Counted from the first letter of the stretch, positions 1-8,218 are shown. The stretch is DNA of 48,811 bases from an uncultured Christensenella sp. (GCA_949282135.1 CASDOR010000010.1:1-48811); one strand, 5' to 3'. Notes: generated from the sequence alone by a model not told the origin. Translations and numbers: made by a program.

Positions 1-158
1 ATATTTGCTCTCCATTACTAATTACTTGTTCTCCGTTCTCCCATGTAAAGTTTTTTGGAAGCGTTACTGTCGATAAATTGTCTCCAACATACCCCATAAG
101 GTTTGTTGGTAACTCATAACTTGGATTTGCCTTTACTATCTTCCAAATTATTCTTAAA
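1..158 (-). repeat. Direct repeat copy A inside the Ig-like lipoprotein gene
   Basis: Bases 1-146 match 664-809 with few differences at a constant offset of 663 bases (221 codons), so an in-frame duplication of one Ig-like pair is the simplest explanation. The copy runs off the window, so the true repeat number is unknown. Confidence 0.85.
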
Positions 159-1378
159 TCATCTGTTGAATTGCCTTCCCATACATAATTCTCTTTGTCT
201 TTTAGTGAAACTAGCACTACGTAACCTTCTACATTCGCATTGGTTTGCAAATGCCCTGTAACATTCATAATGTCTTCATCAAAATTAACTAAATTTGCTG
301 TCTGCTCTTGTCCAGTATAAACATATGTTCCACTAAGAGTAGGCTTTAACACCTCTTTTGGTAAAACATTTATCGTAACTTGAACTTCAATTACCTCATA
401 TCTTTCAGTATCATTTGGTGTAAAGATTGCCACAAAATGCCTTTCACCAACATTTCCAACAAGAGTCGTACCTTCGTCTTTCCATGACCAAACCCCTCCA
501 TTATCTAATGGGAATATAATATCTTCTAATTTATCTCCATATGTTGCTTCAAGAGTATCTAGAGGTGAATAAGTTGGTTCTCTTTTTTCTCCCATAACAC
601 TAATAGAAATATTACTAATAATATTGTAATTTGCTGTGTCATCTGGGGTGTATGTTGCTAAATATGTTTGTGCTCCATTACTAATTACTTGTTCTTTGTT
701 TTCCCATGTAAAGTTTTCTGGAAGCGTTACTGTCGATAAACTGTCTCCAACATACCCCGTAAGGTTTGTTGGTAACTCATAACTTGGATTTGCCTTTACT
801 ATCTTCCAATCTAGTCTTAAAGTTGATTGACTAACTACAAAATTATCATCAACGCTACTAAGTGAAGCTACTGCTACATATTCTCCCGAATCAACTCCCG
901 TATTCCCTTCATAAGTAACATTGATTCCACTTGGTAAATTCGTTAAGTGTACACTCTTTTCTTCTCCACTATAGGTAAATGGTGAAGTGTAATCCCAAAC
1001 TAAATTTTCAGTACTTATTTCTTTTCTATGTACAACTAAAGTTACCTCAACAGGAGAAAAGTTAGAGTAAGAAATTTTGATTTTATAGCCACTTTCATTT
1101 GCTAATATTTCTTTTGGTAATCCTTGAATACTATATTCACTACTTTTTAATTCAGTTTGAGTCCCATTATCAAAATTTGCCTTAACTAAAAGATGGTCAT
1201 CAAGAGAAAATTCATCACCATAATCAATCTCTATTTTTGAGTTTTCACTAGAAACAATATTTCCGTTTAAGTAGACACTAAAGCCAATAACTTTTGGTTC
1301 TCCACAAGCGACTAGTAAAATTGCACAAGGCACAATCAAAGTTACAAGACATAAAAATGTCATAAATTTCTTTTTCAT
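1..1378 (-). CDS. Lipoprotein with repeated Ig-like (MBG/YDG-type) domains, 3' end outside window
   Basis: The frame is open from an ATG at 1376-1378 to the window edge (459 codons, no stop), with a GGAG ribosome site just upstream. The N-terminus has two-three lysines, a hydrophobic stretch and a lipobox LVAC ending at Cys25, so it should be a lipid-anchored surface protein. After about residue 30 it is beta-rich and repetitive: units beginning W-K-I-V-K-A-N-P-S-Y-E-L-P recur about 221 residues apart (near residues 190 and 411), alternating with units of the type Y-x-G-x-E/Q-x-x-x-x-L-x-N. This resembles the MBG/YDG-like bacterial Ig repeats of gut Clostridia surface proteins. Ligand unknown. 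It has its own promoter and sits next to a second lipoprotein gene. Confidence 0.85.
   Translation of the reverse strand, partial: MKKKFMTFLCLVTLIVPCAILLVACGEPKVIGFSVYLNGNIVSSENSKIEIDYGDEFSLDDHLLVKANFDNGTQTELKSSEYSIQGLPKEILANESGYKIKISYSNFSPVEVTLVVHRKEISTENLVWDYTSPFTYSGEEKSVHLTNLPSGINVTYEGNTGVDSGEYVAVASLSSVDDNFVVSQSTLRLDWKIVKANPSYELPTNLTGYVGDSLSTVTLPENFTWENKEQVISNGAQTYLATYTPDDTANYNIISNISISVMGEKREPTYSPLDTLEATYGDKLEDIIFPLDNGGVWSWKDEGTTLVGNVGERHFVAIFTPNDTERYEVIEVQVTINVLPKEVLKPTLSGTYVYTGQEQTANLVNFDEDIMNVTGHLQTNANVEGYVVLVSLKDKENYVWEGNSTDDLRIIWKIVKANPSYELPTNLMGYVGDNLSTVTLPKNFTWENGEQVISNGEQI
664..821 (-). repeat. Direct repeat copy B inside the Ig-like lipoprotein gene
   Basis: Second copy of the repeat at 1-158, same orientation, offset 663 bases. 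Differences are mostly single bases (for example Met/Thr, Asn/Ser and Lys/Glu replacements), showing the copies have had time to diverge or are under selection to vary. Confidence 0.85.
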
Positions 1379-1418
1379 AAATTTTCTCCTTAAACCTTTT
1401 TAACTTAGCCTTTAAAGT

Positions 1419-1447
1419 ACTATATCAATAAAAAAAATAAATGTCAA
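1419..1447 (-). promoter_or_regulatory. Promoter of the Ig-like lipoprotein gene
   Basis: On the minus strand TTGACA (1447-1442) is followed after 17 bases by TATAGT (1424-1419), a near-perfect vegetative sigma promoter about 40 bases upstream of the start codon. Confidence 0.75.
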
Positions 1448-1531
1448 ACTCGTGCCCAAAAAACGCAGTATATATATTACTTTCTCCAAATTTTAGCTAA
1501 ACTTTTCACTAAGAGCAAACTTGACATAAAT

Positions 1532-1556
1532 AAAAGTCAGGCGACCCCTGACTTTT
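1532..1556 (-). terminator. Rho-independent terminator of the second lipoprotein gene
   Basis: AAAAGTCAGG and CCTGACTTTT form a perfect 10-bp stem around a 5-base loop, followed on the minus strand by a T-rich run. It lies 25 bases after the stop of the gene at 1581-2372. Confidence 0.8.
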
Positions 1557-1580
1557 CTAATCTATTTGTTTAATATTTTA

Positions 1581-2372
1581 TTAATTTTGACCTTTCGCTT
1601 CTTCTGGTAGTTTAATAAATTGTCCGCCTCTTTCAATTAAGTATTCAATTTGAGTTGTCTCGCTATCAATTGTTTGTTCGATATTAACTTCCAATTTGTT
1701 TGCTTCAATAATTGAAATGCTGACATCTCCTATACTACTTACATCACTAAAAAAGATTGTAAGAACTGAGTTAAACAACTCTCTTTTTTCCTCATCTAAT
1801 TTATAATTTAAATTTAAACCGTCTTCACTTACAAGAGTATAGTATTGAGGATCAATCAAGTCATATATGTTTTTTAAAACTACAGAAAAACTCACATTTT
1901 CTTCTTTACTTCCAAAAGTATAAGAAACCCATTCTCTTGATTCAAGTGTCAAAGAATACAATGTATCACCTTCTTCTCCAAATTCACAAATGCTATAGTC
2001 TATTACTACTCCTGCATAATCTGGATTTGGAGTCCCAAAAATAAGTTTGTTTTCTACTTCTGTCCTTGCTAAATTATTATAATATATAACTTCAAAATCC
2101 CCATAATTTCCAACTGGGCCAAAAAATCTTAAGTTTGGAGAAAAACTATCATCTCCCTTAGTAGTATTTAATGCCATATTTACATTGCTGTCAGTTAATG
2201 TATAACCATAATAATTTGCTGTTTTGTTTATCTCATTATGATAATCTTCAAGTGTAAGTACTTGGCCAGTCCCTTCCCCAGTAGTTCCGTCTGGCTCTGC
2301 ACATCCAATAAACCCAAAAGGAACAACTATTAATAGTAAAGCTAGAATAACATTTAAAAAAGTCTTTTTCAT
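1581..2372 (-). CDS. Lipoprotein of unknown function
   Basis: 263 residues. The N-terminus MKKTF, a 15-residue hydrophobic core and lipobox FIGC (Cys24) predict a lipid-anchored secreted protein; the following 15 residues are Gly/Thr/Glu linker. The rest is soluble, acidic and probably alpha/beta, with no motif I recognise. An in-frame ATG exists at 2382-2384, but it lies inside the ribosome site GGAGG that serves the ATG at 2370-2372, so the inner start is chosen. Own promoter (2398-2425) and terminator (1532-1556), so monocistronic. The neighbouring lipoprotein has a similar leader but no sequence similarity that I can see. Confidence 0.85.
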   Translation of the reverse strand: MKKTFLNVILALLLIVVPFGFIGCAEPDGTTGEGTGQVLTLEDYHNEINKTANYYGYTLTDSNVNMALNTTKGDDSFSPNLRFFGPVGNYGDFEVIYYNNLARTEVENKLIFGTPNPDYAGVVIDYSICEFGEEGDTLYSLTLESREWVSYTFGSKEENVSFSVVLKNIYDLIDPQYYTLVSEDGLNLNYKLDEEKRELFNSVLTIFFSDVSSIGDVSISIIEANKLEVNIEQTIDSETTQIEYLIERGGQFIKLPEEAKGQN

Positions 2373-2397
2373 ATTTACCTCCATATTTATTAGTTTA

Positions 2398-2425
2398 AGT
2401 GTAACATATTAATTAGACTATTCAA
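2398..2425 (-). promoter_or_regulatory. Promoter of the lipoprotein at 1581-2372
   Basis: Minus strand TTGAAT (2425-2420), 16-base spacer, TACACT (2403-2398), 25 bases upstream of the start codon. Confidence 0.55.
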
Positions 2426-2596
2426 ACTAATTTTTATAAGATTACTCTAAAAAATTACAATTAAACCTAAAACTAACCATTTTTTATTTTTAACACCCTA
2501 CCTACTTGCACTCACACAAAAGCACAAAACACCAAAACAACTTAACCTTATTTACCTAAATTTATTACGAAAAAATTTTTATTGGAATATATTTAG

Positions 2597-2632
2597 ATTT
2601 TGTTGACAGAGCAACAAAATTTGTGATATAGG
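2597..2632 (+). promoter_or_regulatory. Palindromic operator overlapping the -35 of the marR operon promoter
   Basis: ATTTTGTTG (2597-2605) and CAACAAAAT (2612-2620) are perfect 9-base inverted arms around a 6-base centre. The -35 TTGACA (2603-2608) lies inside; a -10 (ATATAG or TATAGG, 2626-2632) follows at 17-18 bases. A regulator bound here would block RNA polymerase. The first gene downstream is a MarR protein, whose family usually binds palindromes in its own promoter, so autoregulation is inferred. Confidence 0.75.
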
Positions 2633-2657
2633 TATAAAGACTTAAGGAGAGAAGAAA

Positions 2658-3122
2658 ATGGAATTTACTATAAAAGTTGAAAATATCTTTTCTATTTTCA
2701 CCAATTTAATTACTAACATTCAAAGGTGTATCAACAAAATAAAAGATACAAATATGAAGGCGCTTGGACTAAAGAGTGGACATGTATCTTGTCTTTACTA
2801 TTTGTATAAGATTGGTCCTATGAGTCAAGCTAGGCTTTGTGAAATTTGCGAAGAAGATAAGTCAGCAATAAGTAGAAAAGTTGAATTTTTAACTCAAAAT
2901 GACTATGTAGAAAAAAATAGTTTTGATGATGGCAAATATAAGCAACCTATTATCTTAACCAAAAAAGGAAAAGAGATTTCTGAATTTATCTCAGACAAAA
3001 TTAATGAGGTAATACAAAAGGCCGATTCAGAATTAAATGATAAGGATAGACAAATTTTGTATGCAAGTTTAGAAAAAATAAATGACAAGCTAAAAAAAAT
3101 AATAAATGAGGAGAAGAAATAA
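2658..3122 (+). CDS. MarR family transcriptional regulator
   Basis: 154 residues, the usual MarR size. A helical dimerisation N-terminus is followed by a winged helix-turn-helix at about residues 50-110 (G-P-M-S-Q-A-R-L-C-E-I-C, then recognition helix K-S-A-I-S-R-K-V-E, then a wing with D-D-G-K-Y). It is the first gene of a tightly packed operon and its promoter carries a 24-bp palindrome, so it probably represses itself and the four genes behind it in response to a ligand. FabT-like MarR proteins answer to acyl-ACP or acyl-CoA; the DegV and dehydratase-family neighbours make an acyl ligand plausible but this is inference. Start preceded by AGGAGAGAAG. Confidence 0.9.
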   Translation: MEFTIKVENIFSIFTNLITNIQRCINKIKDTNMKALGLKSGHVSCLYYLYKIGPMSQARLCEICEEDKSAISRKVEFLTQNDYVEKNSFDDGKYKQPIILTKKGKEISEFISDKINEVIQKADSELNDKDRQILYASLEKINDKLKKIINEEKK

Positions 3123-3123
3123 A

Positions 3124-3981
3124 ATGGCAACTAAAATAATAATTGATTCAGCATCTGACATAGAAAAAGAAGAAGCAGAAAAACTAGGCATAATACTTGT
3201 TCCGCTAGAAATTAGATTTGATGACGAAGAATATCTTGACGGATTTAATATTACTAAAAAAGAATTTTATGAAAAACTAATTGAGAGTGCTACAATTCCA
3301 AAAACAAGTCAAATAAACCCAGCAAGATTTGAAGAGGAGTTTGAAAAAGTTGTAAAAAATGGAGATGAAGCAGTTGTAATAACTCTTTCATCAAAATTAT
3401 CTGGGACATATTCAAGTGCAGTAAAGGCAAGTACAAACTTCAAAGACAAAATATTTGTAGTTGACAGTCTTAGTGCAAGTCTTGGTGAAAGGCTAATATT
3501 TGAATATGCATATAGACTTCTAAATGAAAATTTATCAGCAAAAGAAATAGCAGAAAAATTAGACCTTGCAAAGAAACGTCTAAATCTTATGGCAATGCTT
3601 GACACTCTCAAATATCTACGTAAGGGTGGACGTATTTCTGCCCTTGTTGCCTTTGCTGGAGAAATTTTGTCAATAAAGCCAGTTATTGAAGTTAGAAATG
3701 GAGAAGTTAAATTAGTTGGAAAAGCCATCGGCTCAAAGAAAGCAGGTAATCTTTTAAACACATTAGTTGAGAAAAAAGGAATAGATTTTGATATGCCTTA
3801 TTGCGTTGCCTACTCAGGACTAGATAGCTCCCTTCTTGACAAATACGTGAGCGACAGTAGGCACCTTTATAAAGATCATACTGACACCATACCAAAGTAC
3901 GCAATTGGTAGCACAATAGGAACTCATGTGGGACCAAATGCAATAGGCGTAGCTTTTTTTGAAAAGGAAAACAAACAATGA
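3124..3981 (+). CDS. DegV family fatty-acid binding protein
   Basis: 285 residues, full family length. DegV features: N-terminal I-I-I-D-S-A-S-D-I, the T-S-Q motif (61-63), S-S-K-L-S-G-T-Y (about 89-96) lining the acyl pocket, D-S-L-S-A-S-L-G, and R-K-G-G-R-I-S. Family members (FakB) bind a fatty acid and present it to the kinase FakA. No FakA is in the window. The ATG at 3124 is used because GAGGAG at 3109-3114 precedes it; the ATG at 3106 would place the ribosome site inside the gene. The stop of marR is one base upstream and the next gene overlaps by 4 bases (ATGA), so translation is coupled. Confidence 0.9.
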   Translation: MATKIIIDSASDIEKEEAEKLGIILVPLEIRFDDEEYLDGFNITKKEFYEKLIESATIPKTSQINPARFEEEFEKVVKNGDEAVVITLSSKLSGTYSSAVKASTNFKDKIFVVDSLSASLGERLIFEYAYRLLNENLSAKEIAEKLDLAKKRLNLMAMLDTLKYLRKGGRISALVAFAGEILSIKPVIEVRNGEVKLVGKAIGSKKAGNLLNTLVEKKGIDFDMPYCVAYSGLDSSLLDKYVSDSRHLYKDHTDTIPKYAIGSTIGTHVGPNAIGVAFFEKENKQ

Positions 3982-4901
3982 TAGTTGGAATTCCTCGTGC
4001 CCTTCTCTATTATAAAAACGAAAAACTTTGGACTAAATTTTTTGATGAGCTCGGCATAGATTATATAATCAGTCCAGAAACAAACAAGGAAATTATAGAA
4101 AATGGCAGTAAATATGCCATTGACGAAACATGTTTGCCAATAAAGATTTTTTTAGGTCATATTGATTATTTAAAAGATAAATGTGACTATGTCTTTATTC
4201 CGAGAATAGAATCCGCTCAAGATGTTGAAACCTGCCTTAATTTTAGAGCCCAATACGACCTAATTAAGAACACCTTTAGAAAATATGATTTAAAACTACT
4301 CTTTTATAATGAAGTTGGACACAAAAAACACAAAGAATATAAGGCTTTTAAAAAATTATGTAAATACCTAAAAGTAAAAAAATCTCTTGGAAAGTATGCT
4401 TATCAAATGGCAAAGCAAACACAACTTTACTATGAGCTTTTTAGAAGTGAATATCAAGAAAACATATTAAAAAACTCTAAAAAAACAAAAGTCTTAATTT
4501 TAGCACATGCCTATAATATTAAAGACAAGTACGTTGGCGAACCAATTATAAACATGCTAAAAAAATTAGATGCAGAACCAATTATTGCCGAATATTTTGA
4601 TGCAAAAAGATGCGTAAAAGAATCGTTAAAGGTGTCAAAGACTCTCCCATGGTCATACAATAGACATCTTCTCGGAGCTCTTGAACTCTACAAAGATGTT
4701 GTTGATGGAGTAATACTAATAACGACATATCCTTGCGGACCTGACAGCATGTGTGATGAAATGATTGTACGTCACTACAAAGACATTCCAATTCTCACCC
4801 TTACAATTGACGCACAAGATGCAACTGCTGGAATTGAAACAAGGCTTGAAAGTTTTATTGACATACTAAATTACAAAAGGAAAAATAATTATGAACAATG
4901 A
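3978..4901 (+). CDS. DUF2229/HgdB-like protein of the 2-hydroxyacyl-CoA dehydratase superfamily (component A)
   Basis: 307 residues. Matches the pattern of acyl-CoA dehydratase activase-related proteins: M-I-V-G-I-P-R-A-L at the start, G-S-K-Y-A-I-D-E-T-C-L-P-I-K (Cys52), P-R-I-E-S-A-Q-D-V-E-T-C (Cys86), T-Y-P-C-G-P-D-S-M-C (Cys253, Cys259) and the C-terminal D-A-Q-D-A-T-A-G-I-E-T-R-L-E-S-F. Cys52, Cys86 and Cys253 sit where the family holds an iron-sulfur cluster. In many Firmicutes this domain is fused to the activase in a single very long protein; here it is separate. Overlaps degV by 4 bases and the next gene by 11. Substrate unknown. Confidence 0.8.
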   Translation: MIVGIPRALLYYKNEKLWTKFFDELGIDYIISPETNKEIIENGSKYAIDETCLPIKIFLGHIDYLKDKCDYVFIPRIESAQDVETCLNFRAQYDLIKNTFRKYDLKLLFYNEVGHKKHKEYKAFKKLCKYLKVKKSLGKYAYQMAKQTQLYYELFRSEYQENILKNSKKTKVLILAHAYNIKDKYVGEPIINMLKKLDAEPIIAEYFDAKRCVKESLKVSKTLPWSYNRHLLGALELYKDVVDGVILITTYPCGPDSMCDEMIVRHYKDIPILTLTIDAQDATAGIETRLESFIDILNYKRKNNYEQ

Positions 4902-5952
4902 CATCATTGCATGCTTTCCACAATGGGGGAGTTATTCATGTGCATTTAGATACCTATTTGAAAATGGCTTTGACGTAAAATACATGACTCCGCCACCACT
5001 AACCAAGAAAACAATTGAAATAGGTAGCAAGTATAGCCCTGACTATGTTTGTGTTCCGTTTAAATATTGCCTTGGCTGTCACATTGAAGCACTGGAAAAC
5101 GGAGCAAACTGCCTTATGCAAATATTTGGTAGTTGTAGACTCAATTATTATGGCGAATTAGAAGAAAAAATTTTACGTGACCTTGGATATGAATTTAAAT
5201 TTTTTAATATGGCTGAAATTAATTTTAGGTCTCCACGTTCTATTATGGAAAATTTTAAAATAGTCAATCCAAATGTATCACTTATCAAAATAATTAAAGC
5301 CTTGCCTACAACCATTAATATTATAAAAACCATAGATAAAATGGAAGATTACATTAGAAAAAATGCTGGATTTGAAGTAAACAAAAATGAACTTGAAGAT
5401 GCTTTTTGTGAATTTAAAGAAAAATTAAATCAAACAAAAAACTCTAAAGAATATGGCAAACTCAAAAAAGAGTACACAAAAAAATTAAGGAATATAAAAA
5501 TTAACAAACCCCACCACCCACTACGCGTTGGACTTGTAGGAGACTACTATACTGTTCAGGAGCCATTTAGTAATTACTACATTGAGCAAGAGCTCGAAAA
5601 AATGGGCATTGAGGTACATAGAGAAATGAACCTCACAAACACAATAATAAACTCTAAATATAAAAACTCGTGTAAAACTGGCAAAAGATATGTAAAATTT
5701 GATATAGGTGCAACAGCAAACTATACAGTCGCTGAAGCACTAAAATACGCACGAAACGGACTTGACGGCATCATACAAGTCAAATCTTTTGGTTGCACAC
5801 CGGAATTAAACGCACAAACTGTTTTACAAAACATAGGAAGAGACTATAAAGTGCCTATTTTACACTTTAGCTTTGATTCTCAAACTAGTGAGACTGGAAT
5901 AAAAACAAGGCTTGAAGCATTTTATGATATGCTAGAAGCAAAGAAAAAATAA
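4891..5952 (+). CDS. HgdB-like dehydratase-family protein (component B)
   Basis: 353 residues, same superfamily as its upstream neighbour but only distantly alike: F-P-Q-W-G-S-Y, G-S-K-Y-S-P-D-Y-V-C-V-P-F-K (Cys54), Y-C-L-G-C (Cys60, Cys63), G-S-C-R (Cys82), V-K-S-F-G-C-T-P-E (Cys302) and a C-terminal E-T-G-I-K-T-R-L-E-A-F. Cys54, Cys82 and Cys302 align with the cluster ligands of component A; Cys60/63/74 are extra. A helical Lys-rich insert lies at about 150-205. Likely forms a heterodimer with component A that receives low-potential electrons from the activase encoded next. Related double-cubane cluster proteins are another possible function. Confidence 0.75.
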   Translation: MNNDIIACFPQWGSYSCAFRYLFENGFDVKYMTPPPLTKKTIEIGSKYSPDYVCVPFKYCLGCHIEALENGANCLMQIFGSCRLNYYGELEEKILRDLGYEFKFFNMAEINFRSPRSIMENFKIVNPNVSLIKIIKALPTTINIIKTIDKMEDYIRKNAGFEVNKNELEDAFCEFKEKLNQTKNSKEYGKLKKEYTKKLRNIKINKPHHPLRVGLVGDYYTVQEPFSNYYIEQELEKMGIEVHREMNLTNTIINSKYKNSCKTGKRYVKFDIGATANYTVAEALKYARNGLDGIIQVKSFGCTPELNAQTVLQNIGRDYKVPILHFSFDSQTSETGIKTRLEAFYDMLEAKKK

Positions 5953-5962
5953 GGAGAAACAC

Positions 5963-6913
5963 ATGAAAGGTTATCTAGGCATAGATATTGGTTCAATTTC
6001 AACAAAAGGAGTTGTTATTGATGAAAACTTAAATATTGTAGCAAGCGAATATCTTTGGACAGAAGGAGACCCAATGGGGGCTGTAAAACGACTACTTAAG
6101 GTTCTTGAAAAGCAACTACGTGACAAAGATGTTAAAATTGTAAGTGTTGGAACAACTGGAAGTGCAAGGAAACTAATTGGAGTTATGACAAATGCAAGTG
6201 TGGTCAAAAATGAAATTACAGCACACGCTATAGGTACTACTACTCTTCATCCAGATGTAAATACAATTTTTGAAATAGGTGGACAAGACTCAAAAATAAT
6301 CATTATTGAAAATGGCTACGTTACCGACTATGCCATGAATACTCTTTGTGCGGCTGGAACAGGCTCTTTCCTTTCTTCTCAAGCACACAGACTTGGGGTG
6401 TCAGTTGAAGAATTTGGCGAAATTGCTCTTAAGTCAAAACACCCAACAAATATTGCCGCACGTTGTACTGTTTTTGCTGAAAGTGACCTTGTACATAAGG
6501 CACAAATTGGGCATAGCAAAGAAGATATTATTGCAGGGCTTTGTAAGGCAGTTGTGACTAATTATCTTAACAATATTGGAAAAGGCAAAAAGTTCAATCC
6601 TCCAATCGTTTTTCAAGGGGGTGTTAGTAAAAATGTTGGAGTCAAAAAAGCCTTTGAAGATGCTGTAGGACATGAAGTCATAGTTGACAAAAATGGGCAC
6701 TTAATGGGTGCTTTTGGTGTAGCTGTACTAGCAAAAAACTCTAAAAAGGAAAAGGATTTTTCATTTGATATAATAGATACCGACTTTAGAACAACCGGCT
6801 TTGACTGTCCTAAGTGTGCCAACCATTGTGAAATAGTTTGCGTATTTAAAGATAATAAACTAATAGATTCTTGGGGTAATAAATGCGATAACGGCGCAGT
6901 AAAAGTTAATTAG
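5963..6913 (+). CDS. ATP-dependent [4Fe-4S] activase, BcrAD/BadFG/HgdC family
   Basis: 316 residues. ASKHA-fold ATPase: phosphate-1 motif G-I-D-I-G-S-I-S-T-K (5-14), E-I-G-G-Q-D-S-K (104-111), N-T-L-C-A-A-G-T-G-S-F with Cys129 and A-R-C-T-V-F with Cys168, the two cysteines that in HgdC-type homodimers bridge one [4Fe-4S] cluster, and G-G-V-S-K-N (219-224). Such activases use ATP hydrolysis to fire an electron into the partner dehydratase-like protein and are oxygen sensitive. Unusual is a C-terminal extension with C-P-K-C-x3-C-x3-C and a further Cys308, which could hold a second cluster or metal; comparable tails occur in the large fused activases. Last gene of the operon. Confidence 0.9.
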   Translation: MKGYLGIDIGSISTKGVVIDENLNIVASEYLWTEGDPMGAVKRLLKVLEKQLRDKDVKIVSVGTTGSARKLIGVMTNASVVKNEITAHAIGTTTLHPDVNTIFEIGGQDSKIIIIENGYVTDYAMNTLCAAGTGSFLSSQAHRLGVSVEEFGEIALKSKHPTNIAARCTVFAESDLVHKAQIGHSKEDIIAGLCKAVVTNYLNNIGKGKKFNPPIVFQGGVSKNVGVKKAFEDAVGHEVIVDKNGHLMGAFGVAVLAKNSKKEKDFSFDIIDTDFRTTGFDCPKCANHCEIVCVFKDNKLIDSWGNKCDNGAVKVN

Positions 6914-7110
6914 TTTTTAAACTTTATTACTCACTTTTTAAGTATTGTAGCGACTTTTTCTAAATTCATTTTACTACATTATTTTTAAACATCTTTTTAC
7001 CCACTCCTCTTTACCTGTTCTTTTTTATTTACTCCTTTTTATTTGCTCAAAAATAAAAAACAATTTAAAAGTTTTTCCTATTTACTTTTTTATCTTAACT
7101 ACCTTAACTA

Positions 7111-7149
7111 AAAAAATTAAACCTTAACAGTATTAAGGTTTAATTTTTT
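7111..7149. terminator. Bidirectional terminator between the activase operon and metK
   Basis: Perfect 17-base inverted arms (7111-7127 and 7133-7149) around a 5-base loop, with an A run on one side and a T run on the other, so it can stop transcription from both directions. The right arm contains the metK stop codon. The 200 bases between the activase stop (6913) and this hairpin hold nothing else I recognise. Confidence 0.85.
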
Positions 7150-8218
7150 CCCAAGAAAATTCATCTCTACCAAAATGTCCGTAACACGCAGTTTGTTTAT
7201 AGATTGGTTTTAATAAGTCAAGCTCATTTATTATGTCACCCAATTTAAAACTAAAATTATCTTTGACATAAGATTCGATTTTTTCTATAGGCACACTATT
7301 AGTGCCAAAGCAGTCTATAGTTACACTCGTAGGCTCTTCTTTTCCTATTGCAAAACTAAGCCCTACCTCACACTTTTTAGCATAGCCCTTTGCTACAATA
7401 TTCTTTGCTACATATCTAGCATAGTAAGCTCCTGATCTATCAACTTTTGTAGCATTCTTACTACTAAAACAACCTCCTCCTACTCGCGCCACTCCGCCAT
7501 AACTATCTACAATGATCTTTCTACCTACACACCCACTATCACCAAAACTTCCCCAAATAGTAAATTTCTCGCTTGGATTGATTAGTATGCTGTCTAAATC
7601 AATCTTTATGTTGTTATATTCTGATAAAACAGGCATGATAACATTTTTAAGTATTTGTTCTCTAATTGTGGTTAGCTTCAAATCTTCACTATGTGACACG
7701 CTCATTACTAAAGACACAACTTCCTTTGGCACGTCATCTTCATATAATATAGATACTTGACTTTTGGCGTCTGCGTAAAAGCCAGTGCTTTTTTTTCTAA
7801 ATTTTTCATAAGCTCTCATGAGTTTATGTGCTAGCATTATACTTAAAGGCATATACTCCTTTGTCTCATCTGTTGCATATCCAAACACTATACCTTGGTC
7901 ATTTGCACAAAGTTCTTTTTTTACAACTGCCTTATTTATGTCTATACTTTGCTCGCTTATTTCTTTAATAATTGTAAACTCATTTTTATAGCCAATCTCT
8001 TTTAAAATTTCTTTTGCAATGTTTTCATAATCAATTTTTGCTTTTGTGGTTGCCTCTCCGTAAATAAATAGTTTGTCATTTTTAATTGCACATTCCACCG
8101 CCATTTGGCTGTCCTTATCTTGCTTTAATGCCTCATCTAAAAATGCATCTGCAATGTAATCACATGTCTTATCAGGATGCCCTATGTTTACGCTTTCACT
8201 AGTTAAAACTTTAATCAT
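7133..8218 (-). CDS. metK: S-adenosylmethionine synthetase, short divergent form
   Basis: 361 residues against about 385-400 in typical bacterial MetK. It makes SAM from methionine and ATP. Motifs kept: S-E-S-V-N-I-G-H-P-D-K (His14), D-Q-G-I-V-F-G-Y-A-T-D-E-T, A-K-S-Q-V, G-R-K-I-I-V-D-S-Y-G-G, the P-loop-like G-G-G-C-F-S-S-K-N-A-T-K-V-D-R-S, C-E-V-x-L-S-F-A-I-G and the C-terminal Y-G-H-F-G-R-D-E-F. All catalytic blocks are present, so it should be active, but several loops are shortened and canonical residues replaced. Start overlaps the stop of the 89-residue gene (ATGA), and both lie behind a SAM riboswitch, which fits feedback by its own product. Confidence 0.92.
   Translation of the reverse strand: MIKVLTSESVNIGHPDKTCDYIADAFLDEALKQDKDSQMAVECAIKNDKLFIYGEATTKAKIDYENIAKEILKEIGYKNEFTIIKEISEQSIDINKAVVKKELCANDQGIVFGYATDETKEYMPLSIMLAHKLMRAYEKFRKKSTGFYADAKSQVSILYEDDVPKEVVSLVMSVSHSEDLKLTTIREQILKNVIMPVLSEYNNIKIDLDSILINPSEKFTIWGSFGDSGCVGRKIIVDSYGGVARVGGGCFSSKNATKVDRSGAYYARYVAKNIVAKGYAKKCEVGLSFAIGKEEPTSVTIDCFGTNSVPIEKIESYVKDNFSFKLGDIINELDLLKPIYKQTACYGHFGRDEFSWEKIKP

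Noticed and set aside
3707..3943. Minus-strand open frame within degV
   Set aside because: Antisense shadow with no ribosome site, unlike the clearly coding plus-strand operon.
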